Assembly (NCBI RefSeq): GCF_000698595.1
Contig: NZ_JFHC01000018.1
Location: forward strand, 47,083-111,082
DNA length: 64,000 bases
Origin: Caballeronia glathei
Lineage (GTDB): Bacteria > Pseudomonadota > Gammaproteobacteria > Burkholderiales > Burkholderiaceae
Direction of reading: 5' to 3'
The notes beneath the pieces are model-generated. The model ran no database searches, had not been told where the DNA came from, and worked only from the letters and a program-made list of their open reading frames with translations. Both the position numbers and the translations under genes were made by a program. Of this stretch, positions 36,405 to 46,297 are shown one piece after another (position 1 is the stretch's first letter; each line of letters begins with the position of its first letter).

Positions 36405-36975
36405 GGCCCCGTGCTCCTGTCAGTACTCGCTCGCTGCGAACCGATACCGCCGGATTCGAAGGACTTCCGGAAGTAGAGCAAGTCGATTTACGGGGGATCG
36501 CATCAAGACGATCGCCGTGTCCGGCGATCAGGCGCAGACCGTTACTGAAGTACGTGGTCTCGCGCCGCGCAGTCCCATGTGTTCTTTTTGTCGTTACTGA
36601 AATGCATCAAAGCACTTTCGATACCGTACCGATTGCATCCATCTTTGGGCGCTTCATAGGGCTTTTACGCATGATTGGCGGGCGATGCTCGCGAGGCCGC
36701 GCGAATCGGGCGGGCGTGGTGTCAAGGAATGGTAGGCGGAGCCCAGCGCTTTGTAAACAGCACTCGCGCAACACATGTGCCCGGTTCGGCAACGCGAACG
36801 GCCCGGTGCACGATCGCACCGGGCCCGCGCACGCATGCACGGTTTTTGCCGCGCGACGACACGCAGAGGCATGCACGCCTCAGTATTTCGTGCAGCAAGA
36901 CAAACGCACCGATCGTTGCAGCGAATGACGTTGCCTGTTCTTCAACAGGTTCGGTCAATGAATCGCGCATGACCA
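36405..36975. other. 571-base gene-free stretch upstream of the kinase
   Basis: Short open frames here have no start signals or familiar sequence and look non-coding. The region should contain the promoter of the two-component pair at the left. A hairpin (GCCCGGTGC / GCACCGGGC, 36801-36824) lies downstream of the phospholipase gene and may end its transcript, but lacks a T-run. Base composition is closer to neutral than in the coding regions. Confidence 0.55.
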
Positions 36976-38472
36976 TCACGGCGCGACCGGATAGCCCAGC
37001 GCGATCGCCTTCACACGCAACTCGTTGAAGCGTCCGCCGGGGTCGCTCGTATTCATCGAGCCGTCCGACGCCGCTCGGGCCGCCGCCTGATCGAGCTGGC
37101 CGACGCCTGCCGCGGCCGCCCCCGCCGATACCGTGCATTTCGTGCCGAACGTGCCTTGCGCCACTGCGATCGGTGGCGCATCCGTGCGCGCCGCGTTCTG
37201 GAAGTCGAGCGCGTAGGCCATGTTGAAGGTCGCCGCATCGGTTGCACGCACGCCGAGCGGGTCGAGGCCGAAGCGCCACGCGACCAGTTGATGAATCGAA
37301 GACGGATCGAACGGATAGCGCGACACCGTGTTCGCGCGAACGCGCGGACCGATCAGCATGCACGGCACGCGAAAGCCGAGCCGCCCGTCGTTGCCGAGTG
37401 CCTGCTCCGCCGCCGATACCGGCCTGAGCGGCGGCGCGACGTGCTCCATGAACCCGCCCCATTCGTCATAGACGATGATCATGAGCGTGCTGCTCCACGC
37501 GGGGCCCGTGCGGAGCGCCTCGTAGATCTGCCCGAGCAGCACCTGGCCGTTGCGGATGTCCGCGTGCGGATGGTCGTCGTTCGAGGTGCCCTGCTGCTCT
37601 CCGGAAAAACGCGGGTCCACCATGCAGAACGAGGGCAGCGTGCCCGCGGCCGCATCGGACAGAAAATTCGCGAAGAATTTCGAGCGTCTCACATGCCGCG
37701 TGCCGTAGAGCGCCGTGAACGGCACGTCGTGAAAGTAGTATTTCGACGAGACGTTCTTCGCGTCGAGCCGGTCCCAGAGCGTCGGTAGCGCCGACGTATC
37801 GAGCGAGTTGCTCAGGCGGTCCGTCTCGCCGCTGTGCAGATAGATACGGTTCGGATACGTGTCGGCGAGAATGCCGCTCATGTAGTAGTCGCAGGCGGTG
37901 TACTGGCTCGCCGCGCCGCGGAAGAAGTCCATGTCCTCCTGGCGGAAGTAGCCGACGGGCAGCTGGTCGCCGCGCACGAGGCTCGTGCCCGGCGTCATCA
38001 GAAAGCCGTCCATCGCGCCGTTCGCGAATTGCACGCGGCCGCCTTCGTACGCATGGTTCGGGTCCGCGAACGCGCAAGCCTGAAAGCCGTAAGCCGGATT
38101 CGCCGCGAGCGCGAACGGGGTCTGCACCTGTCCGAACGCGTCGGTGAACTGGCGGTTCGGGGGCAGGCCCTCGGCATTCGGCAGCCAGCCGAGCAGGTGG
38201 TCGAAAGAGCGGTTCTCCATCGTCACGAGCACGATGTGATCGATACCCGATAAGGCCGGATCGGGCAATACGGGACGCGGCAGCCCCGCGCGATCCGGCG
38301 GGATCGTCCCGACGGGCAGAGGCGTCTTGCCGGTGCTGCCGCCAGGGCCACCCGAGCCGCCCGAATCCACGCCGCCGGTTCCGCCGCATGCGGCCAGCGC
38401 AACCGAGCCGGCGAGCGCGGTGACGACCTGGCGGCGCATGGAGTCGGGATGCTTCGATGGACGATCGCTCAT
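36976..38472 (-). CDS. Phospholipase C / phosphoesterase family Tat lipoprotein
   Basis: Secreted phosphoesterase of the bacterial phospholipase C/acid phosphatase AcpA superfamily, 498 residues. N-terminal SMRRQVVTALAGSVALAACGG combines a twin-arginine pair with a lipobox (LAAC), suggesting folded export and membrane anchoring. Gly/Ser-rich linker to residue 55. Active-site signatures: VTMENRSFDHLLGW (metal/nucleophile region, near residue 85), SGILADTYPNR, DDHPHADIRNGQ and IVYDEWGGFMEH. It may hydrolyse phospholipids or other phosphate esters outside the inner membrane. ATG 38472 has GGAGACAGCC upstream. Not obviously in an operon. Confidence 0.9.
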   Translation of the reverse strand: MSDRPSKHPDSMRRQVVTALAGSVALAACGGTGGVDSGGSGGPGGSTGKTPLPVGTIPPDRAGLPRPVLPDPALSGIDHIVLVTMENRSFDHLLGWLPNAEGLPPNRQFTDAFGQVQTPFALAANPAYGFQACAFADPNHAYEGGRVQFANGAMDGFLMTPGTSLVRGDQLPVGYFRQEDMDFFRGAASQYTACDYYMSGILADTYPNRIYLHSGETDRLSNSLDTSALPTLWDRLDAKNVSSKYYFHDVPFTALYGTRHVRRSKFFANFLSDAAAGTLPSFCMVDPRFSGEQQGTSNDDHPHADIRNGQVLLGQIYEALRTGPAWSSTLMIIVYDEWGGFMEHVAPPLRPVSAAEQALGNDGRLGFRVPCMLIGPRVRANTVSRYPFDPSSIHQLVAWRFGLDPLGVRATDAATFNMAYALDFQNAARTDAPPIAVAQGTFGTKCTVSAGAAAAGVGQLDQAAARAASDGSMNTSDPGGRFNELRVKAIALGYPVAP

Positions 38473-38631
38473 GGCTGTCTCCTTATCTTCGTATCAATAC
38501 GGGATGGGGCGGGCATGCGGCGTGCGTCGTCGGATGTGTTGAAGTGCCGGCGTCCCGGCTGCTCGTCCGAGCAGCGGTACGCCTGTCGCTCCCTACCCTT
38601 CTCACCTCTGGCGCAAGCCCCGAGCGACATC

Positions 38632-38841
38632 ATGAAGAATCCGTGGACGAAGAAGAACCCCTTTATGAGCATGTGGCTGAGCGGCGCGAACGCCGTGGCC
38701 GGATCGGTGCGCGGCCGCGCGAGCGCCGCCGCCAAAAGACAGACGGCGGCGGCGGTGCGCAGCGGCAACAGGCAGATCGCCGATTTCTGGACGAGCGCCC
38801 TCACGCCGCCGAAACCGGCCAGAAGAAAGAAACGCCGCTGA
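38632..38841 (+). CDS. Small basic protein (69 aa) conserved in Burkholderiales
   Basis: The product begins MKNPWTKKNPFMSMWLSGAN, then has an Ala/Arg/Gln-rich helical section (residues about 25-55) and ends in a strongly basic tail (PARRKKRR). I recognise this opening from small uncharacterised proteins found across Burkholderia-like genomes but know no function. The amphipathic Ala-rich helix and basic tail recall phasins or histone-like proteins; that is speculation. It stands alone, facing the 3' end of the glutamate dehydrogenase gene with a 40-base gap, and 159 bases from the divergent phospholipase start. The Shine-Dalgarno (GAG) is weak. Confidence 0.7.
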   Translation: MKNPWTKKNPFMSMWLSGANAVAGSVRGRASAAAKRQTAAAVRSGNRQIADFWTSALTPPKPARRKKRR

Positions 38842-38881
38842 AGCTGCATCAGCGACAGCGGCAGCGCGCGCCCGGCTTCGC

Positions 38882-41800
38882 TCAGGCGCGCTCCAGCACG
38901 GCCATTTCGCGCACCACGACGAGCAGCATCGAAAGACTCGCGCCGCCCGTCGCGCGCAGTTCGGTCACGAGCCGCGCGTAGCGTTCGAGCGCATCCTGGC
39001 GCTTCGCGCGCCAGCTTTCGACGATCACCTCGGGCGTGTCGATTCCACGCGACTCTTCGACCGCGCTCACCGTCAACGCACGCTTGAGCCGCGCCAGTTC
39101 CTCCAGCGCGCCGGCCCGCGCGAGCAGGTCCCAGTGGGTGGCGGCGGGCAGCGCCATCGCGCGCTCCGCGATCCAGCCGTAGTTCAGCAGCGTGCCGATC
39201 GCGAAGTACACGCTCGCGACGAGTTCGAGGCTGCGATCGCAGTTCGACGCCACTTCCGCGCTGTCGAGCACCGCCGTCGATATCTCGCCGCTCGCCACCC
39301 GCGCGGCCAGCCCGCTTTCGACGCCCGCATCCTCGAGTTCGCGCCGCCGTCCGTACCACGCTTCGAGGTCCGCGGCGGGCAGCAGCGCGGGCAGTTGCGG
39401 CGCGAGCCGCTGCGCCGCCTCGCGGCAGCGCGCAGGCAGCGTCGCCGTTTCGTTCAGGCGCTGCTTGAGATGCCGCAGGAACCAGAGCGTCGCGCCTTCC
39501 AGCAGCCGCACGACTTCGACGAACATGCGCGCCTGCACTTCGTCGGCGACAAGGTTGTCGAGCCGGTCGATGCTCTTCCACAGCTCGTTGAGGTCGAACA
39601 CGTCGCGTGCCATGATCGCGGCGCGCACGATGTCGCTCGGCCGCGCATCGGTCTCCTCCATCAGCCGGTGCACGAACGTGCAGCCGACGCGGTTCACGAG
39701 CGCGTTCGTCAGATGCGTCGCGAGGATTTCGCGCCTGAGCGGATGGCGCTGCATCGGCTCGCTGTAGCGCTCCTGAAGCGGCAGCGGGAAGTAGTCGAGC
39801 AGCATGCCCGCGACGAGCGGGTCTTCCGGCACGTCGGATTCGAGCAGTGCGTCGTAGAGCCACATCTTGCTGTACGCGAGCAGAACGGCACGCTCCGGTG
39901 ACGTGAGCCCCTGCTTCGCGGCCTGCCGCTCGGTGATCTCGTCGTCGGAAGGCAGGAACTCGATCCTGCGCTTCAGGCGGCCCGCGCGCTCCAGCGAGCG
40001 CATGAGGCGCGCCTCGGGATCGAGCATCTCGGTCACATAGCGCCTCGCGATCGACAGCGCCTGCGTCTGCGAGTAGTTGTCCTTCAGCACGAGCAGGCCG
40101 ACCTCGTCGGTCATCTCCGCGAGCAGCTTGTTGCGCTGCTTCTCGGTCATCTCGCCATCGGCCACGACGAGGCCCAGCAGGATCTTGATGTTGACCTCGT
40201 GATCCGAGCAGTCGACGCCCGCCGAGTTGTCGATCGCATCCGTATTGATGCGCCCGCCCTGCTGCGCGAACTCGATGCGCCCCAGTTGCGTGAAGCCGAG
40301 GTTGCCGCCCTCGGCGACCACCTTGCAGCGCAGTTCCGCGCCGTTCACGCGCACGCCGTCGTTGGTGCGGTCGCCGACCTGCGCATGCGTCTCGTGCGCC
40401 GACTTCACGTAGGTGCCGACGCCGCCGTTGTAGAGCAGATCGACGTCCGCGAGCAGGATCGCGCGCATCAGCTCGTTCGGCGCCAGCGTCGCGGCGGTGA
40501 TGCCGAGCGCCGCCTGCACCTGCGCCGGTATCGCGATCGTCTTCGCCGTGCGCGGGAACACGCCGCCGCCCGCCGAGATCAGCGAGGCGTCGTAGTCGGC
40601 CCAGCTCGAACGCGGCAGGGCAAAGAGACGCTCGCGCTCCCTGAAGCTCGCCTCGGTATCGGGGTTCGGGTCGAGAAAGATGTGCCGGTGATCGAAGGCG
40701 GCAATCAGGCGGATGTGGCGCGAGAGCAGCATGCCGTTGCCGAACACGTCGCCCGACATGTCGCCGACGCCGACCACGGTGAAGTCGGTCGTCTGCGTAT
40801 CGACGCCCGTCTCGCGGAAATGGCGCTTGACCGATTCCCACGCGCCGCGCGCGGTGATACCCATCTTCTTGTGGTCGTAGCCGACCGAGCCGCCCGATGC
40901 GAACGCATCGTCGAGCCAGAAGCCATATTCGCGCGCGATCGCGTTCGCGTAGTCGGAGAACGTGGCCGTGCCCTTGTCCGCGGCGACGACGAGATACGGA
41001 TCGTCCGGGTCGTGGCGCACCGCGTCGGGCGGAGGCTCGATGCCGCCCGCGACGCGATTGTCGGTCACGTCGAGCAGGCCGCGCAGGAACATCTGATAGC
41101 AGGCGACGCCTTCCTGCAGGAACGCTTCACGTTCGCTCGCGGGCGGCGGGTTCTTCACGACGAAGCCGCCTTTCGAGCCGACCGGCACGATCACCGTGTT
41201 CTTCACCATCTGCGCCTTCATGAGCCCGAGCACTTCCGTGCGGAAGTCCTCGCGCCTGTCCGACCATCGCAGGCCGCCGCGCGCGACGCGCCCGCCGCGC
41301 AGATGCACGCCTTCCACACGCGGCGCGTACACCCAGATCTCGAACATCGGCCTGGGCTCGGGCAGCCCCGGCACTTTCGACGGATCGAGCTTGAACGACA
41401 GGTACGGCCTCGGCCGCCCGTCGGCGTCCTTGCGGAAATGGTTGGTGCGCACCGTCGCGTTGATCACGCCGAGGAACTGGCGCAGGATGCGGTCTTCGTC
41501 GAGGTTCGGCACCTTGTCGAGCGCCGCTTCGATCTCGGAGAGCACGCGCTCCGCGAGCTTGTCGCGCACGTCGCGGTTCTCGTGCGCGACACCCGGCTCA
41601 GGGTCGATCGCGGGATCGAAGCGCACGAGGAACAGTTCCAGCAGCTTGCGCGCGATCGCCGGGTTGCCGGTCAGCGCGCGCTCGATGTACGCGTCGCTGA
41701 AGGTCGAGCCCACCTGCCGCAGATACTTCGCGTAGGCGCGCATGATGGTCACGTCGCGTGCGCCGAGCTGCGCGCGCAGCACGAGGCGGTTGAAGTCGTC

Positions 41801-43747
41801 GTTTTCGACTTCGCCCGTCCATACGCTTGCGAACGCGTTTTCGAACAGCGCCTTCACGCGGTCGATATCGAACTCGACGTCGTCCGCGAGTTCGAGGCCG
41901 AAATCGTGGATCCACGCGTGCGGCGCGCCGGTGGGCTCGATGCGGTACGGCCGCTCCTCGTCCACGCGCACGCCGAGATGCTCGAGCATCGGCAGGCTGT
42001 GCGACAGCGCGATCGGCTCGCCCACGCGATACACCTTGAAGCGAAACGCGCGCCGCCCCGCCTCGATCGGCCGGTAGAGGCTCATCGCGAGGCCGCTGGC
42101 CCTCGACTGCGTCTCCTCGATCAGTTCGATGTCGCGCACCGCCGTGCGGGCCGGATAGTCCTCGCGATAGCCCGCGGGGAACGAATCGGCATAGCGCTGC
42201 AGGAGGCGGTTGCCCGCTTCCTCGCCGTGACTGTCGATCAGCGCGTCGGCGAGATCGTCCTGCCAGCGGCGCGCCACCTGCACGACGCGTGCTTCGAGCT
42301 CGCGCGTATCGACTTCGGGCATCGCGCCCTTGTGCGCGCGCACGGTGATGTGAATGCGCGCGAGCGGCGACTCCGACAGGAGCGGCGTGAACTCGATGCT
42401 CTTGCCATTGAACGCCTCCATCAGCACCTTCGAGATGCGCCGGCGCAGGTCGGTGTTGAACTTGTCGCGCGGCACGAAGACGAGGCACGACACGAAGCGG
42501 TCGAAACGGTCGCGCCGCACGAAGAGCCGCGTGCGCTGATGCTCCTGCAGGCGCAGCACGCCGAGCGCGATATCGAAGAGCACGTCTTCGTCGGCCTGGA
42601 AGAGTTCGTCGCGCGGATACTGCTCGAGCACCGTGATGAGCGACTTGTGCAGGTGCCCCTTCGCGAGAAAGCCCGCGCGCCGCACGATGTTCGCGCACTT
42701 GCGGCGCACGATCGGAATGTCGGAGGTCGGCACGAGATACGCGGTGGACGTGTACAGGCCGAGAAAGCGCCGCTCGCCGTTCACCTTTCCGTCGGGGCCC
42801 ACGCGCTTCACGCCGACGTAATCCAGATAGCCTGGCCGGTGCACCGTCGCACGGGAATTGGCCTTGGTGAGAAAGATCGCCGTCCCGCCTTCGATGATCG
42901 CGGCAGCGGCGGGCGGCAGCGGCGTCACGTCGTCGGCGCTCGGCAGGCGCAGGCCCTCGCGCAGGATGCCCGCGCCCGAGCCGGGAACGCCGCGCAGCGC
43001 GAAGCCGCCGTCCTGCCGGACGAGTTCGTAGTCGCGGTGGCCGAGGAACGTGAAGTGATCCGCGACCATCCACTCCAGGAAGGCGCGCGCCTCGATGCCG
43101 TCCGGGCTCGTGTCCTGCGCCTTCAGCTCGCCGATGGTGGCCCGCGCCACCTCGATGATCTTCGGCCAGTCCATAACCGACGCGCGCACGTCGCCGAGCA
43201 CGCGCGCGATGTTCACGCGCAGCTCGTCGAGCTTCGACGCCTCGCTGCAGCGGTCCACTTCGAAATGTATGAATGATTCGAGCGCGGACTGCGGGTCGCC
43301 CGCGTCGGAATGCCCGAGGCCGATGCGCTCGATCGCGCCCGACTTGCCGCGCCATACGCGAAACACCGGGTGAATCGCCGAGTGCAGCGCGAGGCCGAGG
43401 CGGTTGACTTCCATCGTCACGGAATCGACGAGGAAGGGCATGTCGTCGTTGACGATCTCGACGACGGTGTGGTCCGAATGCCAGCCGTGCTGCTCCAGAT
43501 TCGGGTTGTAGACGCGCAGGACCTCGCGCCCGGTGACGAACTTCTGCGCGGTTTGCCAGTGCGCCATCGCGGCGCCGTACAGGTCGGCGATATCGCGGCT
43601 CTGGATGTCCTCGACGTCCACGAGTTCGTAGTAGTGACGCAAAAACGGCTCGATGACCGCGAACGTGGGCTCCGGCAGGCGCCCGCGTGCAAATTCGACG
43701 ACTTCGTTGAGCAGATGCTCAACGCGCTCCTCGTTCTTGACCAGCAT
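38882..43747 (-). CDS. gdhB: NAD-specific glutamate dehydrogenase, large (180 kDa) type
   Basis: Catabolic glutamate dehydrogenase converting glutamate to 2-oxoglutarate and ammonia with NAD, in the cytoplasm. At 1621 residues it belongs to the large L-180 class, with long N-terminal ACT-like regulatory regions and a C-terminal helical part around the catalytic core. In the core are PVGSKGGFVVKNPP (substrate Lys, near residue 870) and VAADKGTATFSDYANAIAREYGFWLDDAFASGGSVGYDHKKMG (quoted here only as a landmark in part), followed by GVGDMSGDVFGNGML of the NAD domain. ATG 43747 follows GGGAGGACAC. A single-gene unit. It provides carbon from glutamate and is usually allosterically controlled. Confidence 0.95.
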   Translation of the reverse strand: MLVKNEERVEHLLNEVVEFARGRLPEPTFAVIEPFLRHYYELVDVEDIQSRDIADLYGAAMAHWQTAQKFVTGREVLRVYNPNLEQHGWHSDHTVVEIVNDDMPFLVDSVTMEVNRLGLALHSAIHPVFRVWRGKSGAIERIGLGHSDAGDPQSALESFIHFEVDRCSEASKLDELRVNIARVLGDVRASVMDWPKIIEVARATIGELKAQDTSPDGIEARAFLEWMVADHFTFLGHRDYELVRQDGGFALRGVPGSGAGILREGLRLPSADDVTPLPPAAAAIIEGGTAIFLTKANSRATVHRPGYLDYVGVKRVGPDGKVNGERRFLGLYTSTAYLVPTSDIPIVRRKCANIVRRAGFLAKGHLHKSLITVLEQYPRDELFQADEDVLFDIALGVLRLQEHQRTRLFVRRDRFDRFVSCLVFVPRDKFNTDLRRRISKVLMEAFNGKSIEFTPLLSESPLARIHITVRAHKGAMPEVDTRELEARVVQVARRWQDDLADALIDSHGEEAGNRLLQRYADSFPAGYREDYPARTAVRDIELIEETQSRASGLAMSLYRPIEAGRRAFRFKVYRVGEPIALSHSLPMLEHLGVRVDEERPYRIEPTGAPHAWIHDFGLELADDVEFDIDRVKALFENAFASVWTGEVENDDFNRLVLRAQLGARDVTIMRAYAKYLRQVGSTFSDAYIERALTGNPAIARKLLELFLVRFDPAIDPEPGVAHENRDVRDKLAERVLSEIEAALDKVPNLDEDRILRQFLGVINATVRTNHFRKDADGRPRPYLSFKLDPSKVPGLPEPRPMFEIWVYAPRVEGVHLRGGRVARGGLRWSDRREDFRTEVLGLMKAQMVKNTVIVPVGSKGGFVVKNPPPASEREAFLQEGVACYQMFLRGLLDVTDNRVAGGIEPPPDAVRHDPDDPYLVVAADKGTATFSDYANAIAREYGFWLDDAFASGGSVGYDHKKMGITARGAWESVKRHFRETGVDTQTTDFTVVGVGDMSGDVFGNGMLLSRHIRLIAAFDHRHIFLDPNPDTEASFRERERLFALPRSSWADYDASLISAGGGVFPRTAKTIAIPAQVQAALGITAATLAPNELMRAILLADVDLLYNGGVGTYVKSAHETHAQVGDRTNDGVRVNGAELRCKVVAEGGNLGFTQLGRIEFAQQGGRINTDAIDNSAGVDCSDHEVNIKILLGLVVADGEMTEKQRNKLLAEMTDEVGLLVLKDNYSQTQALSIARRYVTEMLDPEARLMRSLERAGRLKRRIEFLPSDDEITERQAAKQGLTSPERAVLLAYSKMWLYDALLESDVPEDPLVAGMLLDYFPLPLQERYSEPMQRHPLRREILATHLTNALVNRVGCTFVHRLMEETDARPSDIVRAAIMARDVFDLNELWKSIDRLDNLVADEVQARMFVEVVRLLEGATLWFLRHLKQRLNETATLPARCREAAQRLAPQLPALLPAADLEAWYGRRRELEDAGVESGLAARVASGEISTAVLDSAEVASNCDRSLELVASVYFAIGTLLNYGWIAERAMALPAATHWDLLARAGALEELARLKRALTVSAVEESRGIDTPEVIVESWRAKRQDALERYARLVTELRATGGASLSMLLVVVREMAVLERA

Positions 43748-43890
43748 CGTGTCCTCCCGGCTCGCACGACGGCAGGTGCCGCCCCCTTTCGGATTATGCG
43801 CCGGGTTGGGTGACGCTCAATGCGGCTCTGCACGAAATGCGTGCGGGACGTGCACCAATGCGCCCGCTTTGCCTCGGAACGGTCGCGCCC

Positions 43891-44790
43891 TCAGTCGGCG
43901 ATGGTGCCGCTTGCGGGCTGCGCCGGGGACGCCGCGCCGGTACCGGTCGCGCCGCCCGTGCCCGCCGTGAGCTGGGCGTACACGTCGTGCGAGAGATCGA
44001 GCAGCATCTTGCGGTCGATGCCGCCCGAGACCGCGTAGCCGAAGTCGCCGTCGACCCAGTAGAAGACGTTCACGAGCCCGTCCTGATAGAGCTTGAACGC
44101 GGTCGTGTTGGAGTTGACCTTGCGGTGCGAAATGCACAGCGTCACGCGCTCGCCCTGCGCATCCCGGTACATGAACTGCGCGATCGGCCCGTCGCTGCCC
44201 GGCAGGATGCGCCCGCCCATCAGCTCGAAGCCGTTGCGCGTGAGCACGGGCGGGTGCACGTCGGTGCCGAGCCGGCTCGACACCCATTTGACGAGCTCAT
44301 GCTCCCGGTCGACGCCCACTTCCACCGGGCGCATCACCTCGGGCGCATACACGACGTGCGCCATGGCGGACTGCCGCACGAACGCCATGTTCTCGTCGAA
44401 GCGGGCCGTACGCATGAACGAATTGCCGCCGCCCGGCATCATCGACGACAGCGCGCCGCCGTTGGTCGCCGCGGCGCCGATCGCCACGCCGAGCACGAGC
44501 GTCGCGGCCATGCCCGCCAGGCGCGGCCAGAAGCTGGCGGAATTGGCGGCCTGAGCACGGCGGCCGCCCGCGGCGTCCACGAGACGCTTCGGCACCGGCT
44601 CGGCGAGCACCCGATCGTAACGATCATGGAACATGTTGTTGATCGCGAAATAATCGCTGATCCGCGCGGCCAGATCCTCGTTGCGCTCCAGCAGGCGGTC
44701 GATTTCCTCGCGGCGATGCGCCGCCAGCGATCCGTCCACATACGCGTGGATTTCCTCTTCGCTCACCGGGGTCTGTTGTTGTTCGTTCAT
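43891..44790 (-). CDS. Membrane anti-sigma factor (downstream partner of the ECF sigma)
   Basis: Predicted single-pass anti-sigma protein of 299 residues. The cytoplasmic N-terminus (VSEEEIHAYVDGSLAAHRREEIDRLLERN) has the helical pattern of RsiW/ChrR-like anti-sigma domains, but no HxxxCxxC zinc motif. A membrane segment (LAGMAATLVLGVAIGAAAT) lies near residue 100, and the rest is a periplasmic domain ending in an Ala/Gly/Thr-rich tail. The start overlaps the sigma stop by 4 bases, so the two are made together. It resembles the other anti-sigma protein at 45425-46144 in both halves, indicating paralogy. Confidence 0.82.
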   Translation of the reverse strand: MNEQQQTPVSEEEIHAYVDGSLAAHRREEIDRLLERNEDLAARISDYFAINNMFHDRYDRVLAEPVPKRLVDAAGGRRAQAANSASFWPRLAGMAATLVLGVAIGAAATNGGALSSMMPGGGNSFMRTARFDENMAFVRQSAMAHVVYAPEVMRPVEVGVDREHELVKWVSSRLGTDVHPPVLTRNGFELMGGRILPGSDGPIAQFMYRDAQGERVTLCISHRKVNSNTTAFKLYQDGLVNVFYWVDGDFGYAVSGGIDRKMLLDLSHDVYAQLTAGTGGATGTGAASPAQPASGTIAD

Positions 44791-45305
44791 CGCACCACCT
44801 GTAGTTTCGTACCCGGCTGCGAGCCGGCCATCAGCGTGCGCAGCCGCTCGCGGCCGCGCGACAGACGCGACATCACCGTGCCGATGGGGATGTCGAGCGC
44901 AAGCGCCACTTCCGAATAGCTCATCTCCTCGAGACCCACGAGCAGCACCACTTCGCGCTGCTCGACGGGCAGGCGCTGCAGCGCATAGTCGAGATCGCGC
45001 ACTTCCAGTGCCTTCGAGTGGTCGCCGTGCACGGCGAACTGGCGCTCGGCGAACTCGTCGTCGTCGACGGAAACGTGGACGGCGCGGCCGCTCGCCGTGC
45101 GGACCTGATTGACGTGCACGTTGTGCATGATCGTGAAGAGCCACGCTCGCATGTCCGTACCCGCTTTGAACAGCGCCGTGTTGCGCAGCGCGCGCTCGAG
45201 GGTGTCCTGCACCAGGTCGTCGGCGAGGTCGCGGTTCGTGATCAACGCACGCGCGTAGCGCCGCAGACGCGGCACATGCTCCATCAACTCGTCACGAACG
45301 CCCAT
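44787..45305 (-). CDS. ECF-type RNA polymerase sigma factor
   Basis: Group IV sigma factor of 172 residues. Region 2 (RRYARALITNRDLADDLVQDTLERALRN) and the -10 recognition helix (RAWLFTIMHNVHVN) are followed by region 4 at about residues 105-160 (LQRLPVEQREVVLLVGLEEMSYSEVALALDIPIGTVMSRLSRGR). ATG 45305 has GGAAGC. It is encoded between two related anti-sigma genes, and both outer transcription units of the locus have candidate GGAATA-type promoters that it could recognise. The inducing stress is unknown; the divergent DUF305 protein suggests metal or envelope stress. Confidence 0.92.
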   Translation of the reverse strand: MGVRDELMEHVPRLRRYARALITNRDLADDLVQDTLERALRNTALFKAGTDMRAWLFTIMHNVHVNQVRTASGRAVHVSVDDDEFAERQFAVHGDHSKALEVRDLDYALQRLPVEQREVVLLVGLEEMSYSEVALALDIPIGTVMSRLSRGRERLRTLMAGSQPGTKLQVVR

Positions 45306-45424
45306 CGCGCTTCCTTTCAGTCGGCTCTGTCGGGCGTCCAGGACGGACGCCGCCTTGTTGCAGGAGCAAACGCGATTGCGGCCGATTTATTCCACATTCC
45401 CGGGTGTTCGTCATGGGGTGTTCG

Positions 45425-46144
45425 TCAATGGGCGCTCAGCGAATCGGCAGCGCGCATCAGCCCGTGCGTGCGGGCGCGGCCCGCCAGCACGTAGCGCGTG
45501 CCGCGCCGGCACCACGTGAGGAGCCGCTCGTCGCCCGCCCGGCGCGCGAGCCACTGCGCCTCGCCGCGTGCCATCGGATCCGCGACGGAAAGCAGCACGG
45601 CAGTCTCGCCCGCATCGTTGCGATAGACGATTTCCGCCGCGTGCCGCATGAATCCGACCGGCACCGTGGTCGCGAGCACCGCGTGAAAGCCGAGGCTCGA
45701 CAGATCGGGCACATCGGCCGGCATGCTGCCATGGCTTTCGACACCCGCCGACGCCGTCTTCAGCGCCATCAGCGCGGCATTGTCGAGACTCGCCTCCGGC
45801 ACGCGCAGCACGAAGAGCGCGCCCGCGGCCACACACGCCGCGGCGAGCACGCCGGCCACGATGCGCCGCAACACGCGCAGGTCCCGGCGCGGCGGGCGCT
45901 CCGGGCGTTCCGGGCGCCGTGACTGCGGCGGATTCTTCGCGGAGGTAGCTTCGTCGTCGCGAAAAGTGTTCTGCATCTGCTGGTTCAGCCTTCCGTAAAA
46001 AGCGATCCGGCGGGCTTCCTCGGGCCGGCTCTCCATATAGCGGCGAACGTCGGCGGCCCGTTCGGGGCCGAGCAGGCCGTCGGCGAACGCCTGCACTTCT
46101 GCCTCCGAGAGCTGCGGGTCTGCGTGGGGGTCCGGGTTTGCCAT
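45425..46144 (-). CDS. Second membrane anti-sigma factor (upstream of the ECF sigma)
   Basis: Predicted anti-sigma protein of 239 residues with the same plan as the one at 43891: N-terminal helices (LSEAEVQAFADGLLGPERAADVRRYMESRPEEARR), a membrane segment (IVAGVLAAACVAAGALFVL) near residue 100 and a periplasmic domain. Matching features in the two periplasmic domains include GFHAVLATTVPVGFMRHAAEIVYRNDAG versus GFELMGGRILPGS...AQFMYRDAQG. ATG 46144 was chosen because a candidate ECF promoter lies just upstream at 46176-46202; an in-frame ATG at 46177 would be inside the promoter. It probably heads the unit with the sigma gene, 119 bases upstream of it. Confidence 0.78.
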   Translation of the reverse strand: MANPDPHADPQLSEAEVQAFADGLLGPERAADVRRYMESRPEEARRIAFYGRLNQQMQNTFRDDEATSAKNPPQSRRPERPERPPRRDLRVLRRIVAGVLAAACVAAGALFVLRVPEASLDNAALMALKTASAGVESHGSMPADVPDLSSLGFHAVLATTVPVGFMRHAAEIVYRNDAGETAVLLSVADPMARGEAQWLARRAGDERLLTWCRRGTRYVLAGRARTHGLMRAADSLSAH

Positions 46145-46175
46145 GCTGCGTAGGGTCTGGTGTCGTCCCATGTGC

Positions 46176-46202
46176 AAACACGGCCTGAGCCGCCCTTATT
46201 CC
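46176..46202 (-). promoter_or_regulatory. Candidate ECF promoter for the anti-sigma/sigma unit
   Basis: On the minus strand GGAATA and GTGTTT are separated by 15 bases, with a start codon about 30 bases downstream. It resembles the divergent site at 46298-46323. Confidence 0.55.
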
Positions 46203-46297
46203 GCCATCGATGAAGTTTTCGCATTGATCGTTTACCCGCACTTCGAAGCGCTCCGTCGCGGGATATCACATGTCGGGTCCTTCTATCCCGGCCTTCC

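Noticed and set aside
36405..36975. Several 60-120-codon frames in the gap before the kinase gene
   Set aside because: No start signals, no familiar sequence, and mutually overlapping.
38473..38631. Upstream extension of the small basic protein to base 38449
   Set aside because: The added residues have no conserved character and overlap the divergent phospholipase start; the MKNPWTKKNPF start is the familiar one.
40199..43276. 1025-codon plus-strand frame opposite glutamate dehydrogenase
   Set aside because: Arg/Ala/Val-rich with no family features; the dehydrogenase frame is conserved throughout.
46142..46177. Earlier ATG (46177) as start of the second anti-sigma gene
   Set aside because: It lies within the candidate ECF promoter and has no Shine-Dalgarno.
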